Below, in pieces: positions 9,587 to 20,113 of a stretch of 56,866 nt of DNA. Position numbers and translations under genes: made by a program. The notes under the pieces are model-generated. The model searched no databases and was not told the DNA's origin. It saw only the letters and a program-made list of their open reading frames with translations. This DNA is from a virus: positions 1 to 56,866 of IMG/VR virus record IMGVR_UViG_3300009603_002872. One strand, written 5' to 3'. Position 1 is the stretch's first letter; every line of letters starts with the position of its first letter.

Positions 9587-12500
9587 TACTTTCTACCTCT
9601 CGTAACCGATTCAGCTTCCCGCGCTGCCGCCTTCTTCTTTCTTGTCTTTTGTTCTTGTTTCATACCGCAAACTTCCGATTTTTGTTCTTGTTTCTCATCT
9701 ATCTTCGCTTGAGATTTGGAATCGATTAATATGTTTTGTAGCGGTTTCATCTTGGTTGTTCGCGTATCTTCTCCAAATTTTAGGCTTATCTCAAGTTCCC
9801 CTAATTCAATCAAGGAGAAATAATCATAAGGCCAATTATAGGAATATTTAGATGTTAAGTCCTGTCCCACCTCTTGGCCAAATTCAGTTATGGACCGCTT
9901 ATTCACTATTGCCCTTTGTTTCACCTTGAATATCATCCATCTAATCTCATCCGTAAATTCCATATCATCAAAAGTAGTTAAATCTACAATTGTTTTTTCT
10001 TTAATCTCAAAGTTGTCATCCCTTCCAAGGTTAACATTTGTATTTTGCCATATGGCACATAGATCAACCTCTGACAACTCCGTAGAAAACTCAAATACGT
10101 GCATAACAACCGGTGAAAACTGGGGATTTCTTGCAAAGTCAAATCTTGGCGGGAATAAGAACTCCCCCAATGCTTCCCGTGTCTGCTCATATAGATGATG
10201 ATCCTCGCATAAATTAAAAAATAAGATGTCCTGCGTTACCGGATCTATTCTCATCGGAACCGCAACAACCGCCTCTTTGATCTCAAAAGACTCTCTTACC
10301 TCGCCAATCCTCTTTCTTCTGTCTTCTCTTGGAATACCAATTGCATCCCATAGAGATTTGGAACCATCATTTGGTTCATCAAGAATCATGAAGACCCCGT
10401 TGCTTGTATTCTTAGATGGGACTTCTCCGGCGGTTGTCCATATGCTTGTCTGATTCTTGTGTAACTCAAGTAAGTCTCCAGATGCTCCCGCCGCTTGCAG
10501 GTCTCTCAGTACATTGACAAAATTAATGGCGGGCGTCTGCCACTTCGGCCTAATTCTCCAAATTTTATCGCTTGTTTGTGCATCGTCTACAGTTGTTATT
10601 CTGTTATCGTCCGTAACCTGTGTGCCTGGATCAACTACAATCTCATCTATATTCAAAGACGCAGTGATGGCCATAAGATCTCTTTGAACATCTGCTAGGG
10701 CCGTGACTGTTCCTATCGCGTCCAAAGTTCTCCAATCCTTAAATGTTCTTGTGGAAGTACCCAATACATCATGCACAGTCGGCTTAGAAGATGACGGTAT
10801 AAATGTTAATTCAACATGATTATTTTCAACGCTATATGCAGATGACTCATCTAATTTGCGAGCCGCTTCAACAAATGAAGGCACAAATGGATTAAATATC
10901 TCTCTTAGACCTCCTATATTTGTATAAAGAAAGTTTGGTCCATATCCCCCAACGTTACCACAACTCAAAAAATCATTAGACATTAAAGAAATTCTGCCTT
11001 TATAGGTTTCGTTCACTTCAAAAGAATTCCATTTTCTTTCCGCAGGGAATAAAATTTCAGCGCCGCCACCTTCAAGATTCATATACTCAACTTCAGTTTC
11101 AAAATTATCTATCGCCTTAGTATACAGAATTGTTCTATGCTCAACTTTTGCTTGTGTAATTGAAGCAGTTGAATTCGTTAAGTATTCCGGGCCCGCCGAA
11201 TTATCATGCCATCCAGTGCTCCCAAGCGGAAACAAATATGGGATCGGATCTCTAAGAGCCTCAAACGGAAGTCTCCTTAGGCCCGTACCGCCGTTTAGCG
11301 TAGCAGAGTACTCTATAAGGTGCGTACCAAAAAGCGAGCCGCTAGTCGGCGCTAGCGCGGCGTTATACGCAACAACCGACGACGTTACTAAAGGATAGTC
11401 TACCGCGATTCCAGACTTAATAGAATTCAATAAGATACCCGGAGAAGTAAACGGCTGTATCATCGTTCTAGCTGTCCTCTGGGGACCCGCTAAGGTCACA
11501 ATATCTTTTATAGAAGAAGATAACATGGAAGACAATTGAAGCACTCTCTCGGCAGGATAAAATCCATCATACGGCTTAAATTTCTTTAGGGCCCTGAACG
11601 TTAGGCTTACTTGACTAGTAGGGCCGTAATCACTTGGTGCAAATTGCACCGGATCCGTTAATAAATAAGAACCAAGGAATTCCGGGCCCTTTGTGGTGCT
11701 TGCCAAATCACTAAACGCAATATTGAAGGAACCAGTTAAGGTAAACACTATTAAATCTTTTAATACAGAATTACCAATTCCTTGTGCTGGATCAATCTCC
11801 GGATTGTCCAAGATCTTGCTAAATGAGAACTCCGGAATCACCGACATGCCCTGGCCGGCTAGTTTGGTATTTCTCTCAAAATCCCTCTCGTTATTATGGT
11901 AAGGATTCCTCGATGGGTTATCCGCTATCTCAAGAGAGGGGAGCCTTAGAGGCATTGTAGTGTATATATCCCAATCCTTAATCGCACCAATATTAGTCAC
12001 ATATTGAAGGCGGGTGGCGGCATATGCCGGAGAACCATCAAAAGTTAACAACTCTCCCCTTGTTCCACTCGCAAAGTTATACGTCAAGTTTCCCGTTTCT
12101 GCCGTCGCTGTCCCGATGGTCCAATCCGAATCGGCATCCAGCGGCCAAATACTCGACGCCGTAGCAATGCCACACGAGTTAACCTTAGTGGTAGTCGTCC
12201 TTGCGTCCCTGCTATCTTTCCAAAATGGTGAAATATATTTTTTTCTAGTCCTTGTTGTATTGCGAAGAGCGTTTACTTCTCTTGGCCAAACTCCTTCTTT
12301 ATAAATTAAAGAATTAAAAGACTTAACGGGATTTATACCTTCCGGAACTTTTGTATCTGAATACAATTCAAACAACACATCGTGCATAGTTCTCTTATCA
12401 TAAATACCATCATCTAGTACTTGGTGTGGAGTTAAGTCTTTCTCGGCTGCATGTGTGTACCGATACGTCGCTGGACCTTTCTTTGTTTCAACACTATGCT

Positions 12501-15500
12501 GGACCGGCCTGTATTTGACGGTTACAACTGAGGACGACAAAAATAGATTTTTTCCATCATTAACCAATCTGTTCTCAGCGCCTATGACAGAATTAACAGA
12601 ATGAACGTTGTTTCTATTTTGCCACCTTGTTACTGGGTTCTGAGACGACCTGATTTGCTTCCAAATAGGCCATCCAAATGGCCCGTTTCTATTCAACAGC
12701 CTTGCGTTGAGTTGATCGCCAAGCACGCCAAATTTTGTGTTTACAAAGGCTTCAGAGCTATCAGTCCCTCCTAGGACGGATGCCGTTACATTAAATGTTT
12801 CGACCACTCTAGTATTCAGGCTAGTAAAGTCTACGGGTGCCTGGCCTGTCTTTAGTAATACATTCAAAAAATCAATTCCAGAATGATTTGAATTAACCAA
12901 GGAACCCGTTTGATATCCAAGAGGTAGTAGAATTGCGGAGCCCGTAATCCATGTATACTGTGAATCGCTTCTTGGTATAGGATGAATAACAAAGAAATTA
13001 TCAAATACGCTAGATGTTGCGACTACTCCAAGGGAACTAGACTTAATAACCTTCAGTGGGTTCTGATAAATGCCGTGTATTGAGCCGGTGTCCAATGTAA
13101 ACTTTTCAGTTTTCGCCGATAAGTTATTACGCAGAACCGTTCTAACAACCAAGTTTCTAAAGTTAAGAGAATTGTATACAGAATATTCGCCCGCATACGT
13201 ATCCAGGTAACCCTCGCTCATCGTATATTTATCCCCGGGGGAGGAGAACCTTTGGACAAAGACGCTGCGATTATAATTCCCGTCATCCAGCGTTCTCTCG
13301 GTCAATCCAGTGGTTCCAAAGCTAGCAGACTGCCCGTTGTTTAAAAATGGCGTCTCGGCGAAAGAAGAGCTTACTACGGCTCTTCCATCCGAAGCAGCCA
13401 GATTATTTTCTCTTCGCCCACTAACGATTTGTGCAATCTCGTATGAGGCGCTATAATTTCCCACAGAGTCCGCCGTGGTCTTGATATTGCGAATGCTCAG
13501 TGGCCGTTTTATCTTTGGAAATCTCCAAAGTGTTACCGGAGTTGTACCAAACGTTCTTTCAAATGTGGTGCCGTTTGTAAATACGTATCCTTCGCGCCTA
13601 TCGGTTGCAGCTACTTTATGGTGCCTATGAAAAAACCCACCGACCTTATCAGAAATATAAGGGCTTCCATTCAGAGATGATTCATATGGATTATTTAATT
13701 GTGACGCATAGCCGTCCTCATGAAGAGCTACAAGCTCCGTACCTACAGTTGATCCATCGTCGGCAACTATCTCGACATCAACGGTATTATTGGTCTCATA
13801 ATACGCCCCAGGCGCTATCTTTTGTGTCGTTAACGTCGTGACACCAGCGTTATCCGTAATCACAGTCTCGTACTCTATTCTCTGCTTTCTTTCCGGAAAG
13901 CTTGCCTCGTTATCAATCCTCTCCTGGGCGCTTGATGTCGCCGAGGGCGTGGCCACAATTGTATCTCCAAACCGCAGGCCCGTCCAGGCAAAGATGTTCT
14001 GATTTCGACGAGCATTTGTACCACCCTTCATATTGGTGACAAAAGCCATGTTCACCGTTGTTCGCCTGCCCAAGTCTACCCTTGCAGAATTTCTAATCGC
14101 TTGGCGCGTTGCATCAACCCCAACGTCACCAGACGTAATTTCAGGATCTGCCGCATCCTTTGTAATCCTTAGCGCCGTAATTCCAGCCTTGGACGTCCCA
14201 TCCGGCGTGACATGAAAATTTCGAACGTCGGCAAAATTAGTTCCGCCTCTATCGTTTTCATTGGAATTTTCTCTATTATCATTATTCGGCCCCTGGGCCG
14301 ACGAGTTCCCCCCGCCTACAGGAGGCGGAAGTTTTGTAGTATTATTGAAATTGAGATTTGGATTGTCTCTAAGACCATGACCCGTCGGGGCAAATTGCCG
14401 TTCGCGAGAAGTTCCCGAGATCATATTCGTATACTTATGCTGATACTTGTTTCTCTCTAGAACATGGCTTTCAATTACCGTTCTAATATCAGAAGAGTGT
14501 TCAGCAGAGACAGGGAACAGATCCTGGACCAAGTACGTTATAGACGAATCTAGCCACTTATAATAATTAACAAATTTATCAAAGTCCGGTTGCCTTTCTA
14601 TCTTTCTAAAGTAAATCTCTCTTAGCTTTTTAAGTTCCTTATATTCGATTCTGTACTTATTGACAGGGTTTCCAATGTAGTTATTAAACTGTTGGATCGT
14701 TGAGAACATATGGAGCATTTCTTCCGAAATGAGCCCATACATGCTTGATTCAATAGAGAAGAACATATTTGTGGGCCGAGTTCTCTTGGTAAACGTATTT
14801 GGATTTGTCTCTTCAATATTGATTAGATCATAATCATGTAAATTTCCGGGAACATTTAAATCGAGCATTTGATAATACTTCGTTCTAAACAGAGAAGAGC
14901 CGGAGTCAAATCCAACGGCGCGGCCCGGATGATACTTATATACGGGCTCAGTCGCAATATTGTCTGGGTTTGTCTGCCCAGGCAACGGAGAGCCGACCCT
15001 TTTTAACGACCCCGACGAAATATCAAGGACCTCATTATACTGGCCGAGCGGAGACGTAATAGTAGCCGTACTTCCAGTCAACGCAGTAGCTTCATCAGTT
15101 TCCTCAGGATATTCAAAATCCCAATTTAAAACAAGGGAATCCGTTCTTGGAAAAAACTCAGAATATGTTTGATTATCATTAAACACAAAATTGCTATAAT
15201 ACGGAGTTTTAAGGCCGTAATTGAATGGATCCAATATGTGCCGCTTCACCTCATCGTTGTCAACATATGTTTTATAACACCTAAAATTTCTAACCATTAC
15301 ATCAGAAGGCGCTAGAACCGTGCCCGTATGTCCTGTCCTTGTAGCCCCTATATACCCTCTTACAAGGCTCACACTTGATGTGACCGGCGGTGCGTGAAAC
15401 ACTGTCCCTGAGATCTCACGAACAATTTCTCCAGCGTCCATTTGAACTCCGTATAATTCAATATTATACGATCTATCTATGGTAAGTGGGGCACCCGTAA

Positions 15501-18165
15501 CGGGATCCGACGTGGATATAGCCGTGGGCTCCGCGACAAGGGGGCCACCCACATCCGGTATTGAACCACCACCGCCAGGATTAATCCCCGGCTTTTCCGC
15601 CGATCCACTTGCAAGATGTGAATTGGATATAGAGGAAGCCGCGTCAACAAGATGTCCCCAGTCATTTCTAGGGCTCCATCTAAGAGCAAAGTTCCAATGT
15701 GTGCCTTCATATAGATCAAATATTGAAGACGTAAATGGAGTCGTTGCCAGATCTCCCGTGCCTGTCCCTTCTTTGACAACAAACTTGGCCTTCTTTGATC
15801 TTATATCCGGGTTACCAAGATCATCCACCTTAACGGCATATAGGGTTATCCTCTGATCATATTGGCCCGTGTGAGTTGTGAGTGGGGACGGGGATGAGCC
15901 CACATTTGTAACGCCAAAAACTGATGCCGATACTTGCGATACCGATATAAAATTTGGATCAAAGAAATCTTTTCTATCTGGAAAAAAGACGCCTGCTTCC
16001 CAAGTATGTGAGTTGCCAAAATCAGCAGTACTAAAATTAATATAGGCCTGCGACATATTTGGGGTTTGCTCTCCTCCTAAAATACTCGTAGATGAAGTCG
16101 CTTGAAAAATCGTTCCCGTTTGTGCCGTCGAAAAGTCAACAAACCTCTTTCTTTCCGTTGTTATCCTTTCATGATCTTTGAGTTCATATACTCCGTTTTT
16201 ATTATAAACATTTAACCTGAATACTTCGTCATCAATACCAAAACACCGAAGAACATTCCTTAGTGCCTTTTCGGTCCCCTTTGATTTATATATCGATATG
16301 AGATTATTGTGTATATTCTTATAAATAACATTTTTAATATCATGCAGGCTCTTCTCAAAGAGTCGATCTTCATCTCTCCGAAAAAGGGCCTGAACAACAT
16401 CGGAATCGATAAAGAAATCCGCAGAGTTCATGCCATATGATTGAAGAATAGAATTTAACATTCCCGCAGGGTACGAATTTTGTTTCTCGTAATCTACATG
16501 TTTGAGTTTAGACAAAAATTCCGACTGGTGGTACAACTTATCAAAATAGCTCGCTATAACTTGCGTGAGTTTAGTCAGTTCCCCAACGGAACCAGAAGAT
16601 GTTAAATCTTGTTCATCAAGTATCCATCCTGGTAAATTATTAAGCAGGTACGAGTTGTTTCTAGAATCATGAAGTGTTCCAGACAACTCCTTTTCTTCAA
16701 TATAATTTATAATATCTCTATGATTTCGATATAAAATCGGATCTTTAAATTCTGGCGTAGAAGACGCACTAGATTCATTAATGGCGGATCCTTCTGAGCG
16801 GTGGCTGCCCGTGTCAAGCCCTACCCATCTGCCGTTGGATACTCTCCCCGAATAATCCAACACAACAGAATCGAATGCAGGATTTCCTACAATGCCTTCA
16901 TTAAATTTATAATATACTCCCAACTTCGTATTGGAAGTATCCGTGTTTGTTCCACCAAAAACATGTGTAAAGTAATTCTTGGCAATATCTTTTGAGTTTC
17001 TATAAGTCTTCCAATACCTAAATTCATCAATAGAGCCGGAAAGTTTTCCCCAGCCGATGGCAGCATTGGAATTATTAGGCGGCGCAGCCCTAAGCGCGCC
17101 AATATGAGCAATATTGCCACCAGCAGGAGCAATATTAGGATTGCTCATCACCCTTTGGATTTTTGTTCCTGTCGCAACCGACTCATGGTGCCTTCCATCG
17201 ACATAAAAATCTATATCAATAGTGTCTATTGATCCTGTATCGTTCCTCAGCGCAATCGCATAATGGTGCCAATTATTATCGGCTACCGATGCCGTTCCTA
17301 TTGCCGCGATTGTATTCTCAGGATTACCAAAGAAAACATCATCATCAGATGAACCAGAGCCAATTATCGCCCTCTGGACGCCGCCTCCCGCTCCGCCGAT
17401 TACACCAGACATAGCAGTTACCAAGAATGTTGGTGCGCCATGAGGATGGCCACCGCTACTAGTTAACTCAATCAAGAGTCTGCCATGTGCATCGGGATCC
17501 GTCTCTCCGTTCCACAAATCAAATATGACTTCTTTCCCGGTTAGGGTGGGAATATATGAATCTTTCTTAAGCCAAAACTCAACAGTCGCGCCACCAAAAT
17601 CCCCAGTTTTCCAACTGCCACTTAAGTCAAATTTTAGATTTTCTTCTTGAAATGTTCCTGTGTTGTATACGTTGTCAACGTTAGGACCACTTCTAACAGC
17701 AATATATTCCTGATCACTAGGACTCCCATATCCTTCGGCCCAGTTTGGATCGGTGGGATCTGTTATTAAGGGTGTCGATAGTGTTCCCCAGCCACCAGCA
17801 GCATGGGGAGAAAAGATCGCATACCCTGTCGCCCTGGGGTACTCCTTTTCAAAAACATACTTGTCCAAATACGACGAACTGTTCGCCCACGCTGTTTTCT
17901 CAGCCGCAGACCCATCATACGGGTATGTGTTAATGATCCTATCGGTCGAATCCAAAAAATATCTTTTGGCAGACCCAAATCTAGCAAAATTAGATGCCGA
18001 AGCATAGTCTATATCCGGAATAAATTCCTTTCTTGATTCTAAAGAATGAAAAACAAAATCTTTGGACTCGACATCGCCTGAAAAAGTCTCCAGCGTAGAT
18101 TTTTTTATAAATCCTGACTTATGTGACTCTTTTACATTTTTTTCGAATTTGTCTTTAAGAGACAC
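9586..18165 (-). CDS. Giant 2859-aa tail/baseplate protein with LamG-like lectin domain
   Basis: One uninterrupted 8.6 kb frame. The start is GTG, supported by an AGGAG site 8 nt upstream in the short gap to the 645-aa gene. Residues about 175-440 form a concanavalin-A/LamG-like jelly roll: TVEFWLKKD, NNWHHYAIALR, FYVDGRHH, LSGSIDEFRYW and YYKFNEG occur in the order expected. These domains usually bind carbohydrate. The remainder is long, beta-rich and Ser/Thr/Asn-rich. The C-terminal about 45 residues are Gln/Lys/Glu/Arg-rich and probably helical. The size and place just downstream of the gp6-like wedge gene suggest a peripheral baseplate or fibre-anchoring role. No endosialidase or lyase catalytic motif is visible by eye. 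Confidence 0.85.
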   Translation of the reverse strand: MSLKDKFEKNVKESHKSGFIKKSTLETFSGDVESKDFVFHSLESRKEFIPDIDYASASNFARFGSAKRYFLDSTDRIINTYPYDGSAAEKTAWANSSSYLDKYVFEKEYPRATGYAIFSPHAAGGWGTLSTPLITDPTDPNWAEGYGSPSDQEYIAVRSGPNVDNVYNTGTFQEENLKFDLSGSWKTGDFGGATVEFWLKKDSYIPTLTGKEVIFDLWNGETDPDAHGRLLIELTSSGGHPHGAPTFLVTAMSGVIGGAGGGVQRAIIGSGSSDDDVFFGNPENTIAAIGTASVADNNWHHYAIALRNDTGSIDTIDIDFYVDGRHHESVATGTKIQRVMSNPNIAPAGGNIAHIGALRAAPPNNSNAAIGWGKLSGSIDEFRYWKTYRNSKDIAKNYFTHVFGGTNTDTSNTKLGVYYKFNEGIVGNPAFDSVVLDYSGRVSNGRWVGLDTGSHRSEGSAINESSASSTPEFKDPILYRNHRDIINYIEEKELSGTLHDSRNNSYLLNNLPGWILDEQDLTSSGSVGELTKLTQVIASYFDKLYHQSEFLSKLKHVDYEKQNSYPAGMLNSILQSYGMNSADFFIDSDVVQALFRRDEDRLFEKSLHDIKNVIYKNIHNNLISIYKSKGTEKALRNVLRCFGIDDEVFRLNVYNKNGVYELKDHERITTERKRFVDFSTAQTGTIFQATSSTSILGGEQTPNMSQAYINFSTADFGNSHTWEAGVFFPDRKDFFDPNFISVSQVSASVFGVTNVGSSPSPLTTHTGQYDQRITLYAVKVDDLGNPDIRSKKAKFVVKEGTGTGDLATTPFTSSIFDLYEGTHWNFALRWSPRNDWGHLVDAASSISNSHLASGSAEKPGINPGGGGSIPDVGGPLVAEPTAISTSDPVTGAPLTIDRSYNIELYGVQMDAGEIVREISGTVFHAPPVTSSVSLVRGYIGATRTGHTGTVLAPSDVMVRNFRCYKTYVDNDEVKRHILDPFNYGLKTPYYSNFVFNDNQTYSEFFPRTDSLVLNWDFEYPEETDEATALTGSTATITSPLGQYNEVLDISSGSLKRVGSPLPGQTNPDNIATEPVYKYHPGRAVGFDSGSSLFRTKYYQMLDLNVPGNLHDYDLINIEETNPNTFTKRTRPTNMFFSIESSMYGLISEEMLHMFSTIQQFNNYIGNPVNKYRIEYKELKKLREIYFRKIERQPDFDKFVNYYKWLDSSITYLVQDLFPVSAEHSSDIRTVIESHVLERNKYQHKYTNMISGTSRERQFAPTGHGLRDNPNLNFNNTTKLPPPVGGGNSSAQGPNNDNRENSNENDRGGTNFADVRNFHVTPDGTSKAGITALRITKDAADPEITSGDVGVDATRQAIRNSARVDLGRRTTVNMAFVTNMKGGTNARRNQNIFAWTGLRFGDTIVATPSATSSAQERIDNEASFPERKQRIEYETVITDNAGVTTLTTQKIAPGAYYETNNTVDVEIVADDGSTVGTELVALHEDGYASQLNNPYESSLNGSPYISDKVGGFFHRHHKVAATDRREGYVFTNGTTFERTFGTTPVTLWRFPKIKRPLSIRNIKTTADSVGNYSASYEIAQIVSGRRENNLAASDGRAVVSSSFAETPFLNNGQSASFGTTGLTERTLDDGNYNRSVFVQRFSSPGDKYTMSEGYLDTYAGEYSVYNSLNFRNLVVRTVLRNNLSAKTEKFTLDTGSIHGIYQNPLKVIKSSSLGVVATSSVFDNFFVIHPIPRSDSQYTWITGSAILLPLGYQTGSLVNSNHSGIDFLNVLLKTGQAPVDFTSLNTRVVETFNVTASVLGGTDSSEAFVNTKFGVLGDQLNARLLNRNGPFGWPIWKQIRSSQNPVTRWQNRNNVHSVNSVIGAENRLVNDGKNLFLSSSVVTVKYRPVQHSVETKKGPATYRYTHAAEKDLTPHQVLDDGIYDKRTMHDVLFELYSDTKVPEGINPVKSFNSLIYKEGVWPREVNALRNTTRTRKKYISPFWKDSRDARTTTTKVNSCGIATASSIWPLDADSDWTIGTATAETGNLTYNFASGTRGELLTFDGSPAYAATRLQYVTNIGAIKDWDIYTTMPLRLPSLEIADNPSRNPYHNNERDFERNTKLAGQGMSVIPEFSFSKILDNPEIDPAQGIGNSVLKDLIVFTLTGSFNIAFSDLASTTKGPEFLGSYLLTDPVQFAPSDYGPTSQVSLTFRALKKFKPYDGFYPAERVLQLSSMLSSSIKDIVTLAGPQRTARTMIQPFTSPGILLNSIKSGIAVDYPLVTSSVVAYNAALAPTSGSLFGTHLIEYSATLNGGTGLRRLPFEALRDPIPYLFPLGSTGWHDNSAGPEYLTNSTASITQAKVEHRTILYTKAIDNFETEVEYMNLEGGGAEILFPAERKWNSFEVNETYKGRISLMSNDFLSCGNVGGYGPNFLYTNIGGLREIFNPFVPSFVEAARKLDESSAYSVENNHVELTFIPSSSKPTVHDVLGTSTRTFKDWRTLDAIGTVTALADVQRDLMAITASLNIDEIVVDPGTQVTDDNRITTVDDAQTSDKIWRIRPKWQTPAINFVNVLRDLQAAGASGDLLELHKNQTSIWTTAGEVPSKNTSNGVFMILDEPNDGSKSLWDAIGIPREDRRKRIGEVRESFEIKEAVVAVPMRIDPVTQDILFFNLCEDHHLYEQTREALGEFLFPPRFDFARNPQFSPVVMHVFEFSTELSEVDLCAIWQNTNVNLGRDDNFEIKEKTIVDLTTFDDMEFTDEIRWMIFKVKQRAIVNKRSITEFGQEVGQDLTSKYSYNWPYDYFSLIELGELEISLKFGEDTRTTKMKPLQNILIDSKSQAKIDEKQEQKSEVCGMKQEQKTRKKKAAAREAESVTRGRK

Positions 18166-18175
18166 TTAAAATCTC

Positions 18176-20113
18176 CTACTCTACACGAAATTTAAATCTT
18201 TCCGGTTGCTCGTCCTGCTGTTCTCCTGAGCTGATCAGGAAAGATATACCATACGAGTAATTTTTCTCTAATAAAGACATATCAAAATCAAAGTAACTTC
18301 CAGAAATATCGTAAGATAGTTTGGTATAATCAAGAACCCTGGTTGATTGCGCCACAGTACTTCCTGTTCCGTATACGATTACAGGATAATTGTCAGCAAC
18401 TCTATAAATTTTGTAATACATTCTTTCAATAATTTCAGGGGTTTGCTTTGACGTTGCAACACTATACAGGTTAGGATTCCAGTCCTTCCTTCTGGAAAAA
18501 ACCCTAAACCGAGGTTTTTCATTATCCTTGTACACCGGCTTAAGATTAGAAATTGTTGTGACGTACTCAGAAACAGCGTTAACCACAGTTGTTTTTCTTT
18601 TATTTAAATCAATCGAGCCCGTAAAAAATTCCGTATACCCCGTTTGCGTTCTGTCCGCCCACCCAACGTTGGACCATATATCATATACTTTCGAAAGGTT
18701 GCTCAGCACTCCAGTAATCGCAAAGGACGCCGTATAGATTCCGGTGGCATAATACCCACCCGTGATTACTTGTCCCGCAGCACTCCCGGTAACACCCCCG
18801 CCCTGGGGCAGTAGCAACGCAGAAGACACCGGAGCATTATTTCCTAAGTTGCCGGAAAATAAAGAAACATATATGGGCCCCGTGCCCGCATCAGGAATAT
18901 CTTGCAGACGACCATCAATATAATTATATAAGTAAATTGTATTCAAGTTTCCTGATTGGTTCGCCAAAGAGCTACTGAAAAAACAATTCCCCCTGCTATC
19001 CTGCGTGGAGTCGTCCCACCTAACTTCCAGTGTTGGTCTTCTGTGGAAATATTGGCTGCCTCTAGCGGAGAACATTTTATTAAAGTACGATACGCTACCG
19101 GTTTCCAAACTCGACGTAAACATGACCGCCAGACCATTGTTCTCCAAGCCATTGGTAGTGCGAAGCCAGGAATGGGCCAAGGTGGTTATGTTCACTTCTA
19201 AGTCTTCCGTACCTTTTTCAAAATATGCGGTATACTGATCATCAAAAGAAGTAAAATCGCCGCCTGAAGCGGTCCAAGGAGTATGATTGCTTCCGCTCGT
19301 AAACGTCTCCGCCGCAAAGCTGCCGGCACCAAGCCCTTCTAGGGTGCCAGCATTGATGCCCTTAAAGCTCTGTACTGTGTTCCTTGGTACCGCACCACCA
19401 ACAGAGCTTGTAAACTGGATAAGGGACACATCAGTTGCGTGAACCGTAGATGCCCAATTCGCGTTCGCATTTACCGCTCCGGCCACAGCAGTCGCTATTG
19501 TAGCGGCAGTCGCCCCGGAACTTATATCGACTTCAATTGACACTCCGGTCCCACCTACCGTTGGTTCGGCACTCAAATTATCAACATCAATCCAGATTTT
19601 ATACGAGATATTATTTGCATCGTTGAGAAGAAAATACTTGCCCCCAGTATCTCCGGCTGTGTCCGCCACGCAATCCAACTGATACGTGCCTGCTCTTTTG
19701 GTATCCGTGGCGTTTGCCCAATTGGCAGAATCCTTATCGGAATAATTGAACATATCGAGGCCATTGCCCTCTTCCCAATAAGTGGTAACTGGCTTAACAG
19801 ATAAATGAAATTGTTTCGGGGTCTGTTGATCGTGCACTACATTATAGAGTCTTAAAAAATACTGTGGTCCGTTTGTAATTGTTCCCGACGGTATTGTTCC
19901 TCTAGTAATTAAATCAGATATATCTTGCATCGGAAACTCTAGCAAGATACGACTTAACTCGTTATCTCTAGGAGCGCCGCTTCCAGAGATAACAAACGTT
20001 TGTAGGCTATCGGCAGCACCCATGCTGGAACTAACGCCGTTTTTAAGCTTAAAGGAATCACGAGCATTCGTAATTGTTGTATCCTTTGTTGCTGTGAATC
20101 TTTTTACTGCCAT
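18176..20113 (-). CDS. Baseplate/tail fibre-like structural protein
   Basis: A 645-aa protein whose ATG overlaps the upstream stop (TAATG), indicating coupling to the gp6-like gene. The N-terminus (MAVKRFTATKDTTITNA) and the VTTYWEEGNGLDMFNY region near residue 110 resemble DNRLRE-type beta-sandwich repeats in marine phage structural proteins; this is from memory, not a search. The protein is Gly/Ser/Thr/Asn-rich and beta-dominated, with no membrane segment. It directly precedes the 2859-aa gene. Likely a baseplate wedge-associated or fibre-connecting protein. Confidence 0.7.
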   Translation of the reverse strand: MAVKRFTATKDTTITNARDSFKLKNGVSSSMGAADSLQTFVISGSGAPRDNELSRILLEFPMQDISDLITRGTIPSGTITNGPQYFLRLYNVVHDQQTPKQFHLSVKPVTTYWEEGNGLDMFNYSDKDSANWANATDTKRAGTYQLDCVADTAGDTGGKYFLLNDANNISYKIWIDVDNLSAEPTVGGTGVSIEVDISSGATAATIATAVAGAVNANANWASTVHATDVSLIQFTSSVGGAVPRNTVQSFKGINAGTLEGLGAGSFAAETFTSGSNHTPWTASGGDFTSFDDQYTAYFEKGTEDLEVNITTLAHSWLRTTNGLENNGLAVMFTSSLETGSVSYFNKMFSARGSQYFHRRPTLEVRWDDSTQDSRGNCFFSSSLANQSGNLNTIYLYNYIDGRLQDIPDAGTGPIYVSLFSGNLGNNAPVSSALLLPQGGGVTGSAAGQVITGGYYATGIYTASFAITGVLSNLSKVYDIWSNVGWADRTQTGYTEFFTGSIDLNKRKTTVVNAVSEYVTTISNLKPVYKDNEKPRFRVFSRRKDWNPNLYSVATSKQTPEIIERMYYKIYRVADNYPVIVYGTGSTVAQSTRVLDYTKLSYDISGSYFDFDMSLLEKNYSYGISFLISSGEQQDEQPERFKFRVE

